A stretch of 64,000 nt of DNA from Bacteroidales bacterium (GCA_019429365.1 JAHYJD010000006.1:1-64000); one strand, 5' to 3'. Positions 1 through 10,927 are shown, counted from the first letter of the stretch. The notes: a model not told the origin generated them from the letters alone. Program-made: numbers and translations.

Positions 1-160
1 TTATAGCAGCAAGCTGCTCTTGATTCTCATTGCTGAGTTCCAGATGAATTTTCCCGTTGTTATTCTGCAAATCGTAAATTATAATTGTAAGTGTTAGCTG
101 CGCTGCCGCCAACTTAATTGAAAAGAAAAAGAGGATGGATATCCATAGCTTGATTCTCAT
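1..160 (-). CDS. DUF2141-like secreted protein, N-terminal fragment (runs off the window start)
   Basis: Reverse complement from 160: MRIKLWISILFFFSIKLAAAQLTLTIIIYDLQNNNGKIHLELSNENQEQLAAI; signal peptide followed by a DUF2141-like 'L.N.nGkI.l.l' start. Confidence 0.5.
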   Translation of the reverse strand, partial: MRIKLWISILFFFSIKLAAAQLTLTIIIYDLQNNNGKIHLELSNENQEQLAAI

Positions 161-296
161 GCTGAAAATGCTTACAAAAAAGGTTTTAAACAATTGAATT
201 CCTAAACTGACCTCAAAGAAAACAAACAGATCAAAGTGCACTCAGCTCTCCAATTCAATTGCACCGCACTGCTACCCCCCGGCCGCTGAATACTTT

Positions 297-875
297 TTAC
301 TTCTCCCCTTCAAACGCCATACTAATGTAAGCCTCGAGTTCTTCGTACCATTGCTCTCCATATTTGCGAACGAGGGCTTCTTTGAGAAAGCGGAAAACCC
401 GGACCTTGAGCTTTGCTCCCTTTTTTCGGGCACAATTGCAAATGGGCCAGCGATGATAGTTCAGCGCATCATAAAACGGATAAGAAGTTATCCTTATGGG
501 ATACAAATGACAAGAGATGGGTTTCTGAAAGTCAATAACGCCTTCCTCCCAGGCTTTTTCAATGGCGCATTTGGCAATGTCGTGCTCATCGTAATACACA
601 TAGGCGCATTGGCCGCCTTCTACCAGGGGCGTAACGGGCTCATCGGCCGGGTCGGTCACCCAGGTGCCCTCCTCCTCCACAGTGGCAATGCCCTTTTCAA
701 TCATAAAGGGCTTTACGCGGGCATAAATTTCCTGTAAAATGAGGGTTTCCTCTTCAGACAGGGGCGCGCCGGCATCGCCTTCCACACAGCAGCCGCCCTT
801 GCAAACGGGCAGGTCGCAAACAAATTGTTCCAGGTATATCTCGTCCGAAAGTAAAGTCTGGCCAATAATAATCAT
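297..875 (-). CDS. DUF3109 family protein (Cys-rich, YkgJ-like)
   Basis: ORF; CDLPVCKGGCCVEGDAGAPL...CHLYPIRI...CNCA Cys motifs; start taken as MIIIGQ. Confidence 0.8.
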   Translation of the reverse strand: MIIIGQTLLSDEIYLEQFVCDLPVCKGGCCVEGDAGAPLSEEETLILQEIYARVKPFMIEKGIATVEEEGTWVTDPADEPVTPLVEGGQCAYVYYDEHDIAKCAIEKAWEEGVIDFQKPISCHLYPIRITSYPFYDALNYHRWPICNCARKKGAKLKVRVFRFLKEALVRKYGEQWYEELEAYISMAFEGEK

Positions 876-947
876 GGCGCAAAGGTAAAGCAAAACCTTT
901 TGTTGCTGTAATGATTTTTTTGATAAAACCTAATTGACAATAAGGAG

Positions 948-1011
948 CCACTAAAACACCAAAATCCACTAAACGGTTTTTGAGTCCTTTAGTGAATTGG
1001 TGTTTTTGTGG
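948..1011. repeat. Long imperfect inverted repeat (hairpin), intergenic
   Basis: ccactaaaacaccaaaatccactaaa (948-973) versus tttagtgaattggtgtttttgtgg (988-1011), separated by a 14-nt loop. Confidence 0.75.
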
Positions 1012-1063
1012 CAAATTTTACCAACAATTTCGCTTGCAGCCCTTCTGTTGTTTCAAGGGGTTT

Positions 1064-2464
1064 TTAAAATCCGAAATAATTTTTTGCGTTGTAGTAGCTG
1101 ATGCTCCGCACCATGCCGCCCACCAAGTCCATATCGTAGGGGATCTCACCGTTCAACATATCGGTGCCCAGCAGGTTGCAGAGAATCCGCCTGAAATAGT
1201 CGTGGCGAGGGTACGACAGGAAGCTTCGCGAGTCGGTGAGCATGCCCACAAAGTGGCTTAATACACCCAGGGTTGATAAAGCGTTGAGTTGTCGTGTCAT
1301 GCCATCTTTTTGATCGAGAAACCACCAGCCGCTTCCAAATTGCATCTTACCTGGCACGGAACCATCGTTAAAGTTGCCGCACATGGTGGCAATCAGCTCG
1401 TTGTCGCGCGGGTTGAGATTGTAAATTATGGTTTTGGCCAGGCGGTTGTCGCTGTCGAGCTTATCGAGAAAACGCGATAGCGGACGAGCAATCTCAAAGT
1501 CGCCAATAGAGTCGAAACCCTTGTCAGGCCCAAGCTCCCTGAACATTCGGCTGGAGTTGTTGCGCAGTGCACCAAGGTGAAACTGTTGCGTCCAGCCTTT
1601 GGCGTGATCCATGCGGGCAAGGTCCACAAGCATGGCCGACCTGAACTTTAGCTTGTCTTCTGCCGAAAGGCCAATGCCTTGCCTCAAGCGCAGGAATATG
1701 CCCTCTATCTCGTTGGCGGTATAGTTTTCGGCATAAATGGTCTCCAGGCCATGGTCAGAGAGGCGGCAGCCCATTTCATGAAAATAGTCGTGACGCTTTT
1801 CCAAGGCTTCAAGGTAGTTCTGATAGGTAACAATATTGATATTGGTCAACTCTTCAAGCTGCTCCATATATTCAATAAAAGCCATTGGATTATCAATCAT
1901 CATGGCACGGTCTGGACGCCAGGTAGGCAATACCTTGATCTCAAATCCATCCTCGCGCACCTTAATATGATGTTCGAGGCTGTCGGTGGGATCGTCGGTG
2001 GTACAAACCACTTCCACTTTAAAACTGCGCATGATATTGCGGGCGCTAAAGGCATCAGTTTGCAACAAGGCAGATGATTCTTCATAAATCTCCCTCGCAG
2101 TGGAAGGATTCAACAACTTTTTGATGCCGAATGGCCTGCGCAGCTCCATGTGTGTCCAGTGGTACAATGGGTTGCGAAGGGTGTAGGGAACCGTTTCGGC
2201 CCACTTTTCAAACTTATCGAAGTCAGGGGCATTGCCGGTGCAGTATCTTTCGTCCACCCCGTGAGCACGCATGGCCCGCCATTTATAGTGGTCGCCGTCG
2301 AGCCAAATCTTGGTTATGTTTTCAAACTTGCGGTCAGCGGCTACTTCAGCCGGGGGCAAATGGCAATGATAATCGATAATAGGCATACCCTTGGCATACC
2401 CGTGGTACAATTCTTCGGCTGCCTTGTTTTCCAGCAGGAAGTTGTCGTCCATGAATTCTTTCAT
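1064..2464 (-). CDS. uxaC: Glucuronate/galacturonate isomerase
   Basis: MKEFMDDNFLLENKAAEELYHGYAKGMPIIDYHCHLPP typical of UxaC; full length. Confidence 0.95.
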   Translation of the reverse strand: MKEFMDDNFLLENKAAEELYHGYAKGMPIIDYHCHLPPAEVAADRKFENITKIWLDGDHYKWRAMRAHGVDERYCTGNAPDFDKFEKWAETVPYTLRNPLYHWTHMELRRPFGIKKLLNPSTAREIYEESSALLQTDAFSARNIMRSFKVEVVCTTDDPTDSLEHHIKVREDGFEIKVLPTWRPDRAMMIDNPMAFIEYMEQLEELTNINIVTYQNYLEALEKRHDYFHEMGCRLSDHGLETIYAENYTANEIEGIFLRLRQGIGLSAEDKLKFRSAMLVDLARMDHAKGWTQQFHLGALRNNSSRMFRELGPDKGFDSIGDFEIARPLSRFLDKLDSDNRLAKTIIYNLNPRDNELIATMCGNFNDGSVPGKMQFGSGWWFLDQKDGMTRQLNALSTLGVLSHFVGMLTDSRSFLSYPRHDYFRRILCNLLGTDMLNGEIPYDMDLVGGMVRSISYYNAKNYFGF

Positions 2465-2541
2465 AAGAAATTGGTTTGAAATAGGTTCAAAGTTCAAGGT
2501 TCAAGGTTGTGTCCGCTCGCCAGCGAAATCAAAGTTCAATT

Positions 2542-3789
2542 TCAGATGTTGAAAAGTCGCTTGATGTGGCGGTCAAAAATGTTTTCGGTAACCTGCTGCC
2601 CAACAATATCTTTATGCTTTTCGAGCAGGTTCAGGTAGGTTTCGCCTGTTTCGGCTGCCAGTTTGTATGCCACGTGCATCAACTGCCTGAAATGCGGATT
2701 GTATTCGCCGTGCCCTGGAATATGCCGCAGGGCATTGGCAAACTGATCACCATTCCAGTTATTCACCTGCTCAGGCGCAGGCAGCTGTTTTGGGTCAATG
2801 TCAATGACTGTGGCATAAGGTCCGGCCAATTCCTCAAAACGATCAAGGGCACCGAAATAAATATTTTTCATTAATTGCAGGGCTTCGCCTCCGGCCATAG
2901 CCATACCAATGGCCTCTTCGAGCCAAGTGGTGCCGGCGGTCTTCACATGAATGCCCTTATTATATTTCTTGATCAGACGGCCCATGATGGGATAAATGGT
3001 AAACTTATCGCTGCCGCTGTGCACGCTCAGTTTGAGATTCGCTGGTAGGCCATAGGTTTTTACAGCAAAATCGATGACCAGCAGGTCTTGCTCAAACTCC
3101 TTTTCAAAAAGATCCAAATCGCCCACGTAATCCACGCCTTTATTGAAGCGACCGGTAAATTTGGGTGCAATGGTTGCCACCGGAATTTTTTCTGAACCAA
3201 TGGCCGAAAGAATAAAGAAAAGCTCCACAGGTGACTGGGCATCCATTACTTCGTCCATTGAAACTTCGGTTACAAACGGCCCGTTTTTCTTATTCATTAA
3301 TATATGCTGATAAATGGCCGAAGCCTGCTTCACAGCAAAAAGAAACTTCTCGCCAATGGCTTTCAGCATTTCAGCAGTAATCTCAAAGCTTTCTTCAATA
3401 CCAGGAATTTGAAGTTCCCCAATGAATTTTTCATTTTCCAGAAGGAAAGATTTCATATCATCATCGCTGGCTTTTTTACCTATATAATCAGCCACGTCGA
3501 TGGTGAAAAAATTGCAATGCTCAATAAAGCCATCCACGTTAGTTAAGTTAATATGGTCGGCATCCAGAAAATAAGGCTTGTCCCAGCCCAGGGCTTTCAC
3601 GGCCTGGTCGGCTGCCAGCCTTGCTGATTCGGGTTTTGATTTGATGGTAAGATGCTCGCGGTTCGATTTATTCCAAACCGGGCAAATGTCGACGCCTTTT
3701 CCGGCTGCCAGAATCATAGCTTCCAATTGGGCTTCGCCCTGCTTTGCAAACCTGTCGCCCGTTCCAAATGAATATTTTCCTAATTCCAT
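2542..3789 (-). CDS. uxaE: Tagaturonate/fructuronate epimerase family protein
   Basis: MELGKYSFGTGDRFAKQGEAQLEAMILAAGKG...DADHINLTNVDGFIEHCNFFTIDVADYIG resembles the UxaE family; adjacent to uxaC. Confidence 0.85.
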   Translation of the reverse strand: MELGKYSFGTGDRFAKQGEAQLEAMILAAGKGVDICPVWNKSNREHLTIKSKPESARLAADQAVKALGWDKPYFLDADHINLTNVDGFIEHCNFFTIDVADYIGKKASDDDMKSFLLENEKFIGELQIPGIEESFEITAEMLKAIGEKFLFAVKQASAIYQHILMNKKNGPFVTEVSMDEVMDAQSPVELFFILSAIGSEKIPVATIAPKFTGRFNKGVDYVGDLDLFEKEFEQDLLVIDFAVKTYGLPANLKLSVHSGSDKFTIYPIMGRLIKKYNKGIHVKTAGTTWLEEAIGMAMAGGEALQLMKNIYFGALDRFEELAGPYATVIDIDPKQLPAPEQVNNWNGDQFANALRHIPGHGEYNPHFRQLMHVAYKLAAETGETYLNLLEKHKDIVGQQVTENIFDRHIKRLFNI

Positions 3790-3815
3790 TATAATGAGAT
3801 TTTGTTGAATAAAAA

Positions 3816-3839
3816 AATTCCGTGTGCGCACACGAAATT
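3816..3839. promoter_or_regulatory. Candidate LacI-family operator (24-bp near-perfect palindrome)
   Basis: aattcCGTGTGCGCACACGaaatt in the divergent uxaE-lacI intergenic region; 11 of 12 half-site positions pair. Confidence 0.7.
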
Positions 3840-3897
3840 AGAAAAAATTTTCTTTACTTTGCAAAAAAGAGTTCAAAAAACCACTATTTTTTTTGTT

Positions 3898-4983
3898 ATG
3901 ACCAGCGACAACAGGGTAAAGATTGCCGATATTGCCAAACGTGCCAACGTTTCGACAGGCACCGTTGACAGGGTGATTCACAACCGGGGCGAGGTGGCCC
4001 AGAAAACCCGCGATAAGGTACTGGCCATAATAAAGGAAATGGACTTTGAGCCAGATATACTGGCCAGCACCCTGGCATCGAAAAAGACCTATCGCTTTGC
4101 TTCCCTTATCCCTGCTGCCACAAACGACAGCCTTTTCTGGCATCAACCTGTAATTGGCTTTGAAAAAGCTTTGAAGCAAGTGAAACATTTCGGAGTAGCT
4201 CACCAGGCATTTTCTTTCAATTATTTTGACAAAGAATCGTTCAAGGCAGCCTGGAGCGAATTACTTGAAAGTGAGCCCGATGGCATTATTGTGGCCCCTT
4301 CCTTTGCGGATGTTTCGGCCGACTTTATTGCCCAAACCGAAGAAAGAGGCATTCCGGTAGTTTTTATTAACATGAATGTTTTTAACCTGCCTAAACTATC
4401 GTTTGTTGGGCAGGATCCCCTGCGAAGCGGGATGGTTGCAGCCCACCTCCTCGATTTTGGCTTAAAGCAAAAGGGCCGCATACTCATTGTTAATATAATG
4501 AGCGAGAAAGGCGGAAACATTCATCTAATGAGCCGCGAGGAAGGTTTTCGGAATTATTTCCATGGAAATGGTTTTTCAGGTAAGGAACTTTTTACGCTAA
4601 ACATTTACGGTAACGACCCCACCCAGATAGATCAGATGCTCAGTGAAGTCCTTTCTCCGGAAGGAGCGGAAGAAAAAGTAGCCGGCATTTTTGTTACCAA
4701 CTCCAGGGTGTTTCATGTGGCCGATTACCTTAAAAAAACCGGGGAAAAGCATATCAGGCTGGTTGGATACGACTTGCTGGAGGTCAATGTGGATCATTTA
4801 ATGAACCACCATATCGACTTTCTGATCAGTCAAAATCCCATTGGGCAGGGCTTTCGTAGTTTCATGGCCCTTTTTGATAGCATGGTACTGAAAAAAAACA
4901 TACAGAAATACCAGTACCTGCCCATCGACATTATTACCCGCGAAAATATTGATTATTACATAAACAATCTGACCAATGAATAA
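3898..4983 (+). CDS. LacI family transcriptional regulator (uronate operon)
   Basis: VKIADIAKRANVSTGTVDRVIHNRGEVAQKTRDKVLAIIKEM HTH plus periplasmic-binding-like domain. Confidence 0.92.
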   Translation: MTSDNRVKIADIAKRANVSTGTVDRVIHNRGEVAQKTRDKVLAIIKEMDFEPDILASTLASKKTYRFASLIPAATNDSLFWHQPVIGFEKALKQVKHFGVAHQAFSFNYFDKESFKAAWSELLESEPDGIIVAPSFADVSADFIAQTEERGIPVVFINMNVFNLPKLSFVGQDPLRSGMVAAHLLDFGLKQKGRILIVNIMSEKGGNIHLMSREEGFRNYFHGNGFSGKELFTLNIYGNDPTQIDQMLSEVLSPEGAEEKVAGIFVTNSRVFHVADYLKKTGEKHIRLVGYDLLEVNVDHLMNHHIDFLISQNPIGQGFRSFMALFDSMVLKKNIQKYQYLPIDIITRENIDYYINNLTNE

Positions 4984-5827
4984 AGCAAACTTTGATTCAC
5001 TGAAAGGGAAAAATTGCGTCATAACAGGCGGCACTGGCGTGCTTGGAAACAGTATAAACGAATTTCTGGCAGGTGCCGGCATTAACCTGGCCATTCTTGG
5101 CCTTGAAGAAACCGAAGCACAGAAACAGGCCCATGACTTGGCAAGGAAATACGGCATTAAGACCATTGGAATTGGGTGCAACGTGCTCGACCGCAAAGAA
5201 TTAGAAAAAGCAAACGAAAGGATTTTGAACCACCTTGGGAGCATCGACATATTGATTAACGGTGCCGGCGGCAACTCGCCCAAAGCCACCACCAAAGTGG
5301 AACAAATCATTCCTGGCGAAGGATTTTCGTGGGAGGATTCTTTTTACGGCCTGGCCGAAGAAGGCTTCAAGCAGGTTTTCGACCTGAACTTCCAGGGCAC
5401 CCTCCTGCCCACCATGGTGTTTACACGTGGCATGGTGGAACGCGGGAAAGGCGTGGTGCTCAACATTTCATCCATGAATGCCTTTAAACCCCTGACCAAG
5501 ATACCGGCTTATTCCGCCGCCAAATCAGCCATCAACAACTTTACAGAATGGCTGGCCGTGCACCTTGGCAAAACCGGTGTTCGCGTAAACGCCATTGCAC
5601 CCGGCTTTTTCCTGACCCATCAGAACCGCTTCCTGCTTACCGACGAGCAAACCGGCGAACTTACTCCGCGCGGGCAACGCATTATCAGCAGCACCCCTAT
5701 GGGCAAATTCGGCGAGCCCGATCACATAGGCGGCACCGTGCTTTTCCTGCTATCGGACCTCTCAGAATTCATCACCGGAATTGTAATCCCCGTAGATGGC
5801 GGCTACAGTGCGTTTGGCGGGGTGTAA
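4976..5827 (+). CDS. SDR family oxidoreductase, probable fructuronate reductase (D-mannonate oxidoreductase)
   Basis: GKNCVITGGTGVLGNSI Rossmann motif, YSAAKSAI catalytic motif; operon context; overlaps the lacI stop by 8 nt. Confidence 0.85.
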   Translation: MNKANFDSLKGKNCVITGGTGVLGNSINEFLAGAGINLAILGLEETEAQKQAHDLARKYGIKTIGIGCNVLDRKELEKANERILNHLGSIDILINGAGGNSPKATTKVEQIIPGEGFSWEDSFYGLAEEGFKQVFDLNFQGTLLPTMVFTRGMVERGKGVVLNISSMNAFKPLTKIPAYSAAKSAINNFTEWLAVHLGKTGVRVNAIAPGFFLTHQNRFLLTDEQTGELTPRGQRIISSTPMGKFGEPDHIGGTVLFLLSDLSEFITGIVIPVDGGYSAFGGV

Positions 5828-5870
5828 CCTGCTTTAAAAAGCCTTTTAAGAAACCAATAAGAAAGCATAA

Positions 5871-6908
5871 ATGGATAAGAAAGTTGTTGTTTTTGGTGAG
5901 ATCATGCTGCGCCTGGCCACTCACGACTACTTGCGGTTTAGCCAGGCCACCAGCCTGAATGCCACCTTTGGCGGGGGCGAAGCCAATGTGGCCGTTTCGC
6001 TGGCCAATTACGGCATACCGACTGACTTTGTCAGCCGCATGCCCGATAATGATATCGCAAAGGCCTGCCTGATGGACCTGAAGCGTTATGGCGTGGGTGT
6101 GGACAATGTTATTTCCGGCGGAAGCCGACTGGGTATTTACTTCCTGGAAACCGGTGCCGTAAGCCGCGGCAGCAAGGTGATTTACGACAGGGCCCATTCG
6201 GCTATTTCGGAAATAAAAAAGGGAATGATCGACTGGGATAAGGTGCTTGAAGGCGCCACCTGGTTTCATTGGACCGGCATCACCCCTGCCATTTCGCAGG
6301 GCGCCGCCGAGGTGTGCCTTGAAGCCATTGAAACGGCTAACCGCAAAGGTATTACCGTTTCGTGCGACCTGAATTACCGCAAGAACTTGTGGAAATACGG
6401 CAAGACTGCCGGTGAAGTGATGCCGCAACTGGTGGCTGGCAACGATGTGGTGCTCGGCAACGAAGAAGATGCCGCCATGGTGCTGGGCATTCACCCTGAA
6501 GGAGTGGACGTGACCAGCGGCCATGTGGAAGCTGCCGCCTACGAGTCGGTTTCAAGGCAAATCATGAAAGCCTTTCCACGTTGCAAAATGGTGATCACCA
6601 CCCTGCGCGGCTCCTTCAGCGCCAACCACAACAGCTGGGCGGGCGTGCTCTGGGATGGCAATAAACTTTTTGAATCGCGCCAGTACCAAATCACCCATAT
6701 CGTTGACCGGGTGGGTGGCGGCGATTCATTTATGGGTGGTCTGATTTACGGCCTGCTTTCCTATGGCGACGACCACCAGAAAGCCCTTGATTTTGCCGTG
6801 GCAGCTTCAGCACTGAAACACACCATTTACGGCGACTTTAACCTGGTAACCGTGGATGAAGTGGAGAAACTCATGGCTGGCGATGCTTCCGGAAGGGTAT
6901 CGCGCTAG
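5871..6908 (+). CDS. kdgK: PfkB family sugar kinase, probable 2-keto-3-deoxygluconate kinase
   Basis: VVVFGEIMLRLATHDYLRFSQ...FGGGEANVAVSLANYG...DRVGGGDSFMGGLIYGLL. Confidence 0.85.
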   Translation: MDKKVVVFGEIMLRLATHDYLRFSQATSLNATFGGGEANVAVSLANYGIPTDFVSRMPDNDIAKACLMDLKRYGVGVDNVISGGSRLGIYFLETGAVSRGSKVIYDRAHSAISEIKKGMIDWDKVLEGATWFHWTGITPAISQGAAEVCLEAIETANRKGITVSCDLNYRKNLWKYGKTAGEVMPQLVAGNDVVLGNEEDAAMVLGIHPEGVDVTSGHVEAAAYESVSRQIMKAFPRCKMVITTLRGSFSANHNSWAGVLWDGNKLFESRQYQITHIVDRVGGGDSFMGGLIYGLLSYGDDHQKALDFAVAASALKHTIYGDFNLVTVDEVEKLMAGDASGRVSR

Positions 6909-6954
6909 CATCCAGACCATTAAAATCTAAGAAAAACCTAAAAACCGAACCGAT

Positions 6955-8028
6955 ATGAAACTGAGAGAAAACAGCAAGTACGCCATGCTGGTGCCCACCA
7001 GCATGGGGGTGCGCATCACCCCGCTCAACGGGCAGCCCGTGCATTCGAGCGAATATTTCAGGATGCAGGCCACCAGTGCCGAAACCAACGTGGCCAGCGT
7101 GTCGTCATACCTGGGACTTCCCGTCAAGGTGCTTACCACCTTCGTGAAAGGCAGCCCCATTGCCCAGTTCATAAAGGCCAATTTGCGTGCCCGCCACATG
7201 GAGTACGAAGGCCCGGAAGTACCCCAGGGCAACCCATGGGGATACCGCCACCAGTTCAACATAGCCGACAGCGGCTTTGGCACCCGCGGCCCGCGCGTGC
7301 AGAACGACCGCGCCGGCGAAGTAGGACGCACCCTCAACGTGAAGGACTTTGACCTGGAAAGGATCTTCGGTACCGAAGGCGTTCAGATCATGCACCTGTC
7401 AGGGCTCATCGCGGCCCTCTCACCGGAAACCAGTCAGTTTTGCCTGGAGCTGGCACGTGCCGCCAAAAAGCACGGAACCCGCATCTCATTCGACCTGAAC
7501 TACCGTGCCACCTTCTGGAAGGGCCGCGAGCAGGAGCTGCGCGAAACCTTCACCGAGATCGCTTCGGTAACAGATATTCTTATTGGCAACGAAGAAGATT
7601 TTCAGCTTTGCCTGGGCATAAAAGGGCCCGAAGCCGGCGGCAAGGACATTGAAGCACAGATCGATGGTTTCAAGGAGATGATGGGTCGGGTGAAGCAGGC
7701 CTTCCCCAACGCCAGCGTGTTTACCACCACCCTTCGAGAAGTGGTGAGTGTGAACGAACACCTCTGGGGAGCCGTAATGCTGGCCGGCGAACAGTGGGAA
7801 GTCATCAAACCACGCCCCATCCAGGTACTCGACCGTATTGGCGGTGGCGACGGCTTTGTGGGCGGTATGCTCTACGCTATTCTCAAAGGCTGGGAGCCCG
7901 AAAAGTGGGCGCAGTTTGGCTGGGCATCAGGTGCACTGGCAACCACCTTCGAAACCGACTACGGCCAGCCTGCCGACGAAGACATGATCTGGAGCATCTG
8001 GAGCGGAAACGCCAGGGTGAAGCGCTAG
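6955..8028 (+). CDS. Second, divergent PfkB family sugar kinase
   Basis: TSAETNVASVSSYLG and DRIGGGDGFVGGMLYAIL PfkB motifs; paralogue of the preceding gene with an altered N-terminal region. Confidence 0.85.
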   Translation: MKLRENSKYAMLVPTSMGVRITPLNGQPVHSSEYFRMQATSAETNVASVSSYLGLPVKVLTTFVKGSPIAQFIKANLRARHMEYEGPEVPQGNPWGYRHQFNIADSGFGTRGPRVQNDRAGEVGRTLNVKDFDLERIFGTEGVQIMHLSGLIAALSPETSQFCLELARAAKKHGTRISFDLNYRATFWKGREQELRETFTEIASVTDILIGNEEDFQLCLGIKGPEAGGKDIEAQIDGFKEMMGRVKQAFPNASVFTTTLREVVSVNEHLWGAVMLAGEQWEVIKPRPIQVLDRIGGGDGFVGGMLYAILKGWEPEKWAQFGWASGALATTFETDYGQPADEDMIWSIWSGNARVKR

Positions 8029-8063
8029 GATTCAAAGCTGTTGGTTCATAAAAAATTAAAGCC

Positions 8064-9338
8064 ATGATTTACTTCGCCCAAGGGACAGAAACAGGCCATT
8101 TTTCGAAAGAAGAACTTAAAAAAGCCTTTTATGCCACCCTCGACAAGTTGGGGAAACGCAAAAAGGTACTTGCCATCCCGCCCGACTTTACCCGCTTCCA
8201 CTCGCAGGCTGGCCTGCTAACCGAAATGGCCTGGGAGTATTATGGCGATGCCCTGACGGATATCCTTCCGGCCCTGGGCACCCATGCGCCTATGTCGGCC
8301 GGTGAGATCGCAAAAATGTTCGGCAAAACACCCCCAACCCTTTTCAGGGAACATAAATGGCGCACCGACATTGTGACCCTTGGTGAGGTACCCGCCGAAT
8401 ACGTGAAGGAAGTCTCGGAAGGCAAGGTGGACTACCCATGGCCCGCACAGGTGAACAAAATGCTGGTGGAAGGCGGTTACGACCTGATCCTGTCCATTGG
8501 GCAGGTAGTGCCCCACGAAGTGATCGGCATGGCCAACTTCAACAAGAACATTTTTGTGGGTACCGGCGGTGTGGAAGGCATCAACAAAAGTCATTTCCTG
8601 GGCGCCGCATACGGCATGGAGCGCATCATGGGCCGCGCCAGCAACCCCGTTCGCAAAGTTTTGAATTATGCCTCCGACCATTTTGCACAAGTCTTACCCA
8701 TTGTTTACGTGCACACAGTAGTAGGCAAAGGTGAGGATGGGCAACTTAAAATCCGCGGCCTGTTCATTGGCGATGACGCCGAAGGTTTTGAGCAGGCCGC
8801 GGCCCTCTCACTGAAGGTGAACTTCACCATGGTTGAAAAGCCACTGAAAAAAGTGGTGGTCTTTCTCGACCCCGAAGAGTTTAAAAGCACCTGGCTGGGC
8901 AACAAGAGCATTTACCGCACCCGCATGGCCATTGCCGACGACGGCGAGCTTATCGTGCTGGCACCAGGCCTCAAGGAGTTTGGCGAAGACAAGCAAATCG
9001 ATAAGCTCATTCGAAAGTACGGCTACCGCACCACGCCTGAAGTGCTGCAGTTCACCCGCGAAAATGAAGACCTGCGCAAGAATCTCAGTGCTGCCGCGCA
9101 CCTTATCCACGGCTCATCCGAAAACCGCTTCACAATAACCTATTGCCCCGGCAACCTGACCCGCGAAGAGATCGAGTCGGTCAATTTTGGCTATGCCGAG
9201 CTGGGCGAAATGCTCAAAAAGTATGATCCTGACAAACTGAAGGATGGCATTAACATAATGCCCGATGGCGAAGAAGTGTTTTTTATTTCAAACCCGGCAC
9301 TTGGCCTCTGGGCCAGCAGCGACAGGTTCAAGGAGTAA
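8064..9338 (+). CDS. LarA superfamily (DUF2088) nickel-pincer racemase/epimerase-like protein
   Basis: IPPDFTRFHSQAG; GTHAPMS; PHEVIGMANFNKNIFVGTGGVEGINKSH with H-x9-K-x15-H spacing as recalled for LarA His174/Lys184/His200. Confidence 0.82.
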   Translation: MIYFAQGTETGHFSKEELKKAFYATLDKLGKRKKVLAIPPDFTRFHSQAGLLTEMAWEYYGDALTDILPALGTHAPMSAGEIAKMFGKTPPTLFREHKWRTDIVTLGEVPAEYVKEVSEGKVDYPWPAQVNKMLVEGGYDLILSIGQVVPHEVIGMANFNKNIFVGTGGVEGINKSHFLGAAYGMERIMGRASNPVRKVLNYASDHFAQVLPIVYVHTVVGKGEDGQLKIRGLFIGDDAEGFEQAAALSLKVNFTMVEKPLKKVVVFLDPEEFKSTWLGNKSIYRTRMAIADDGELIVLAPGLKEFGEDKQIDKLIRKYGYRTTPEVLQFTRENEDLRKNLSAAAHLIHGSSENRFTITYCPGNLTREEIESVNFGYAELGEMLKKYDPDKLKDGINIMPDGEEVFFISNPALGLWASSDRFKE

Positions 9339-9409
9339 TTTTTTCTACCCCTTTCGGGGAAAACCATGTATTGAATCAGAACTTAATCATAACCAAAACG
9401 CATAAAATA

Positions 9410-10864
<1,455 letters not shown>

Positions 10865-10891
10865 GCTTTTTATGACAAGCGACCTAAACAA

Positions 10892-10927
10892 AAGCCCCGA
10901 AGGTTCAAATCTTCGGGGCTTGTTTTT
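10892..10927 (+). terminator. Rho-independent terminator after gnd
   Basis: aagccccgaag-gttcaaat-cttcggggctt followed by gttttttac. Confidence 0.88.

Noticed and set aside
5772-6524. 250-aa ORF on the - strand
   Set aside because: Antisense to kdgK; codon-usage shadow ORF.
9340-9370. Short cccctttcgggg hairpin between the LarA-like gene and gnd
   Set aside because: 4-bp GC stem in a 70-nt spacer; too weak to call a terminator.
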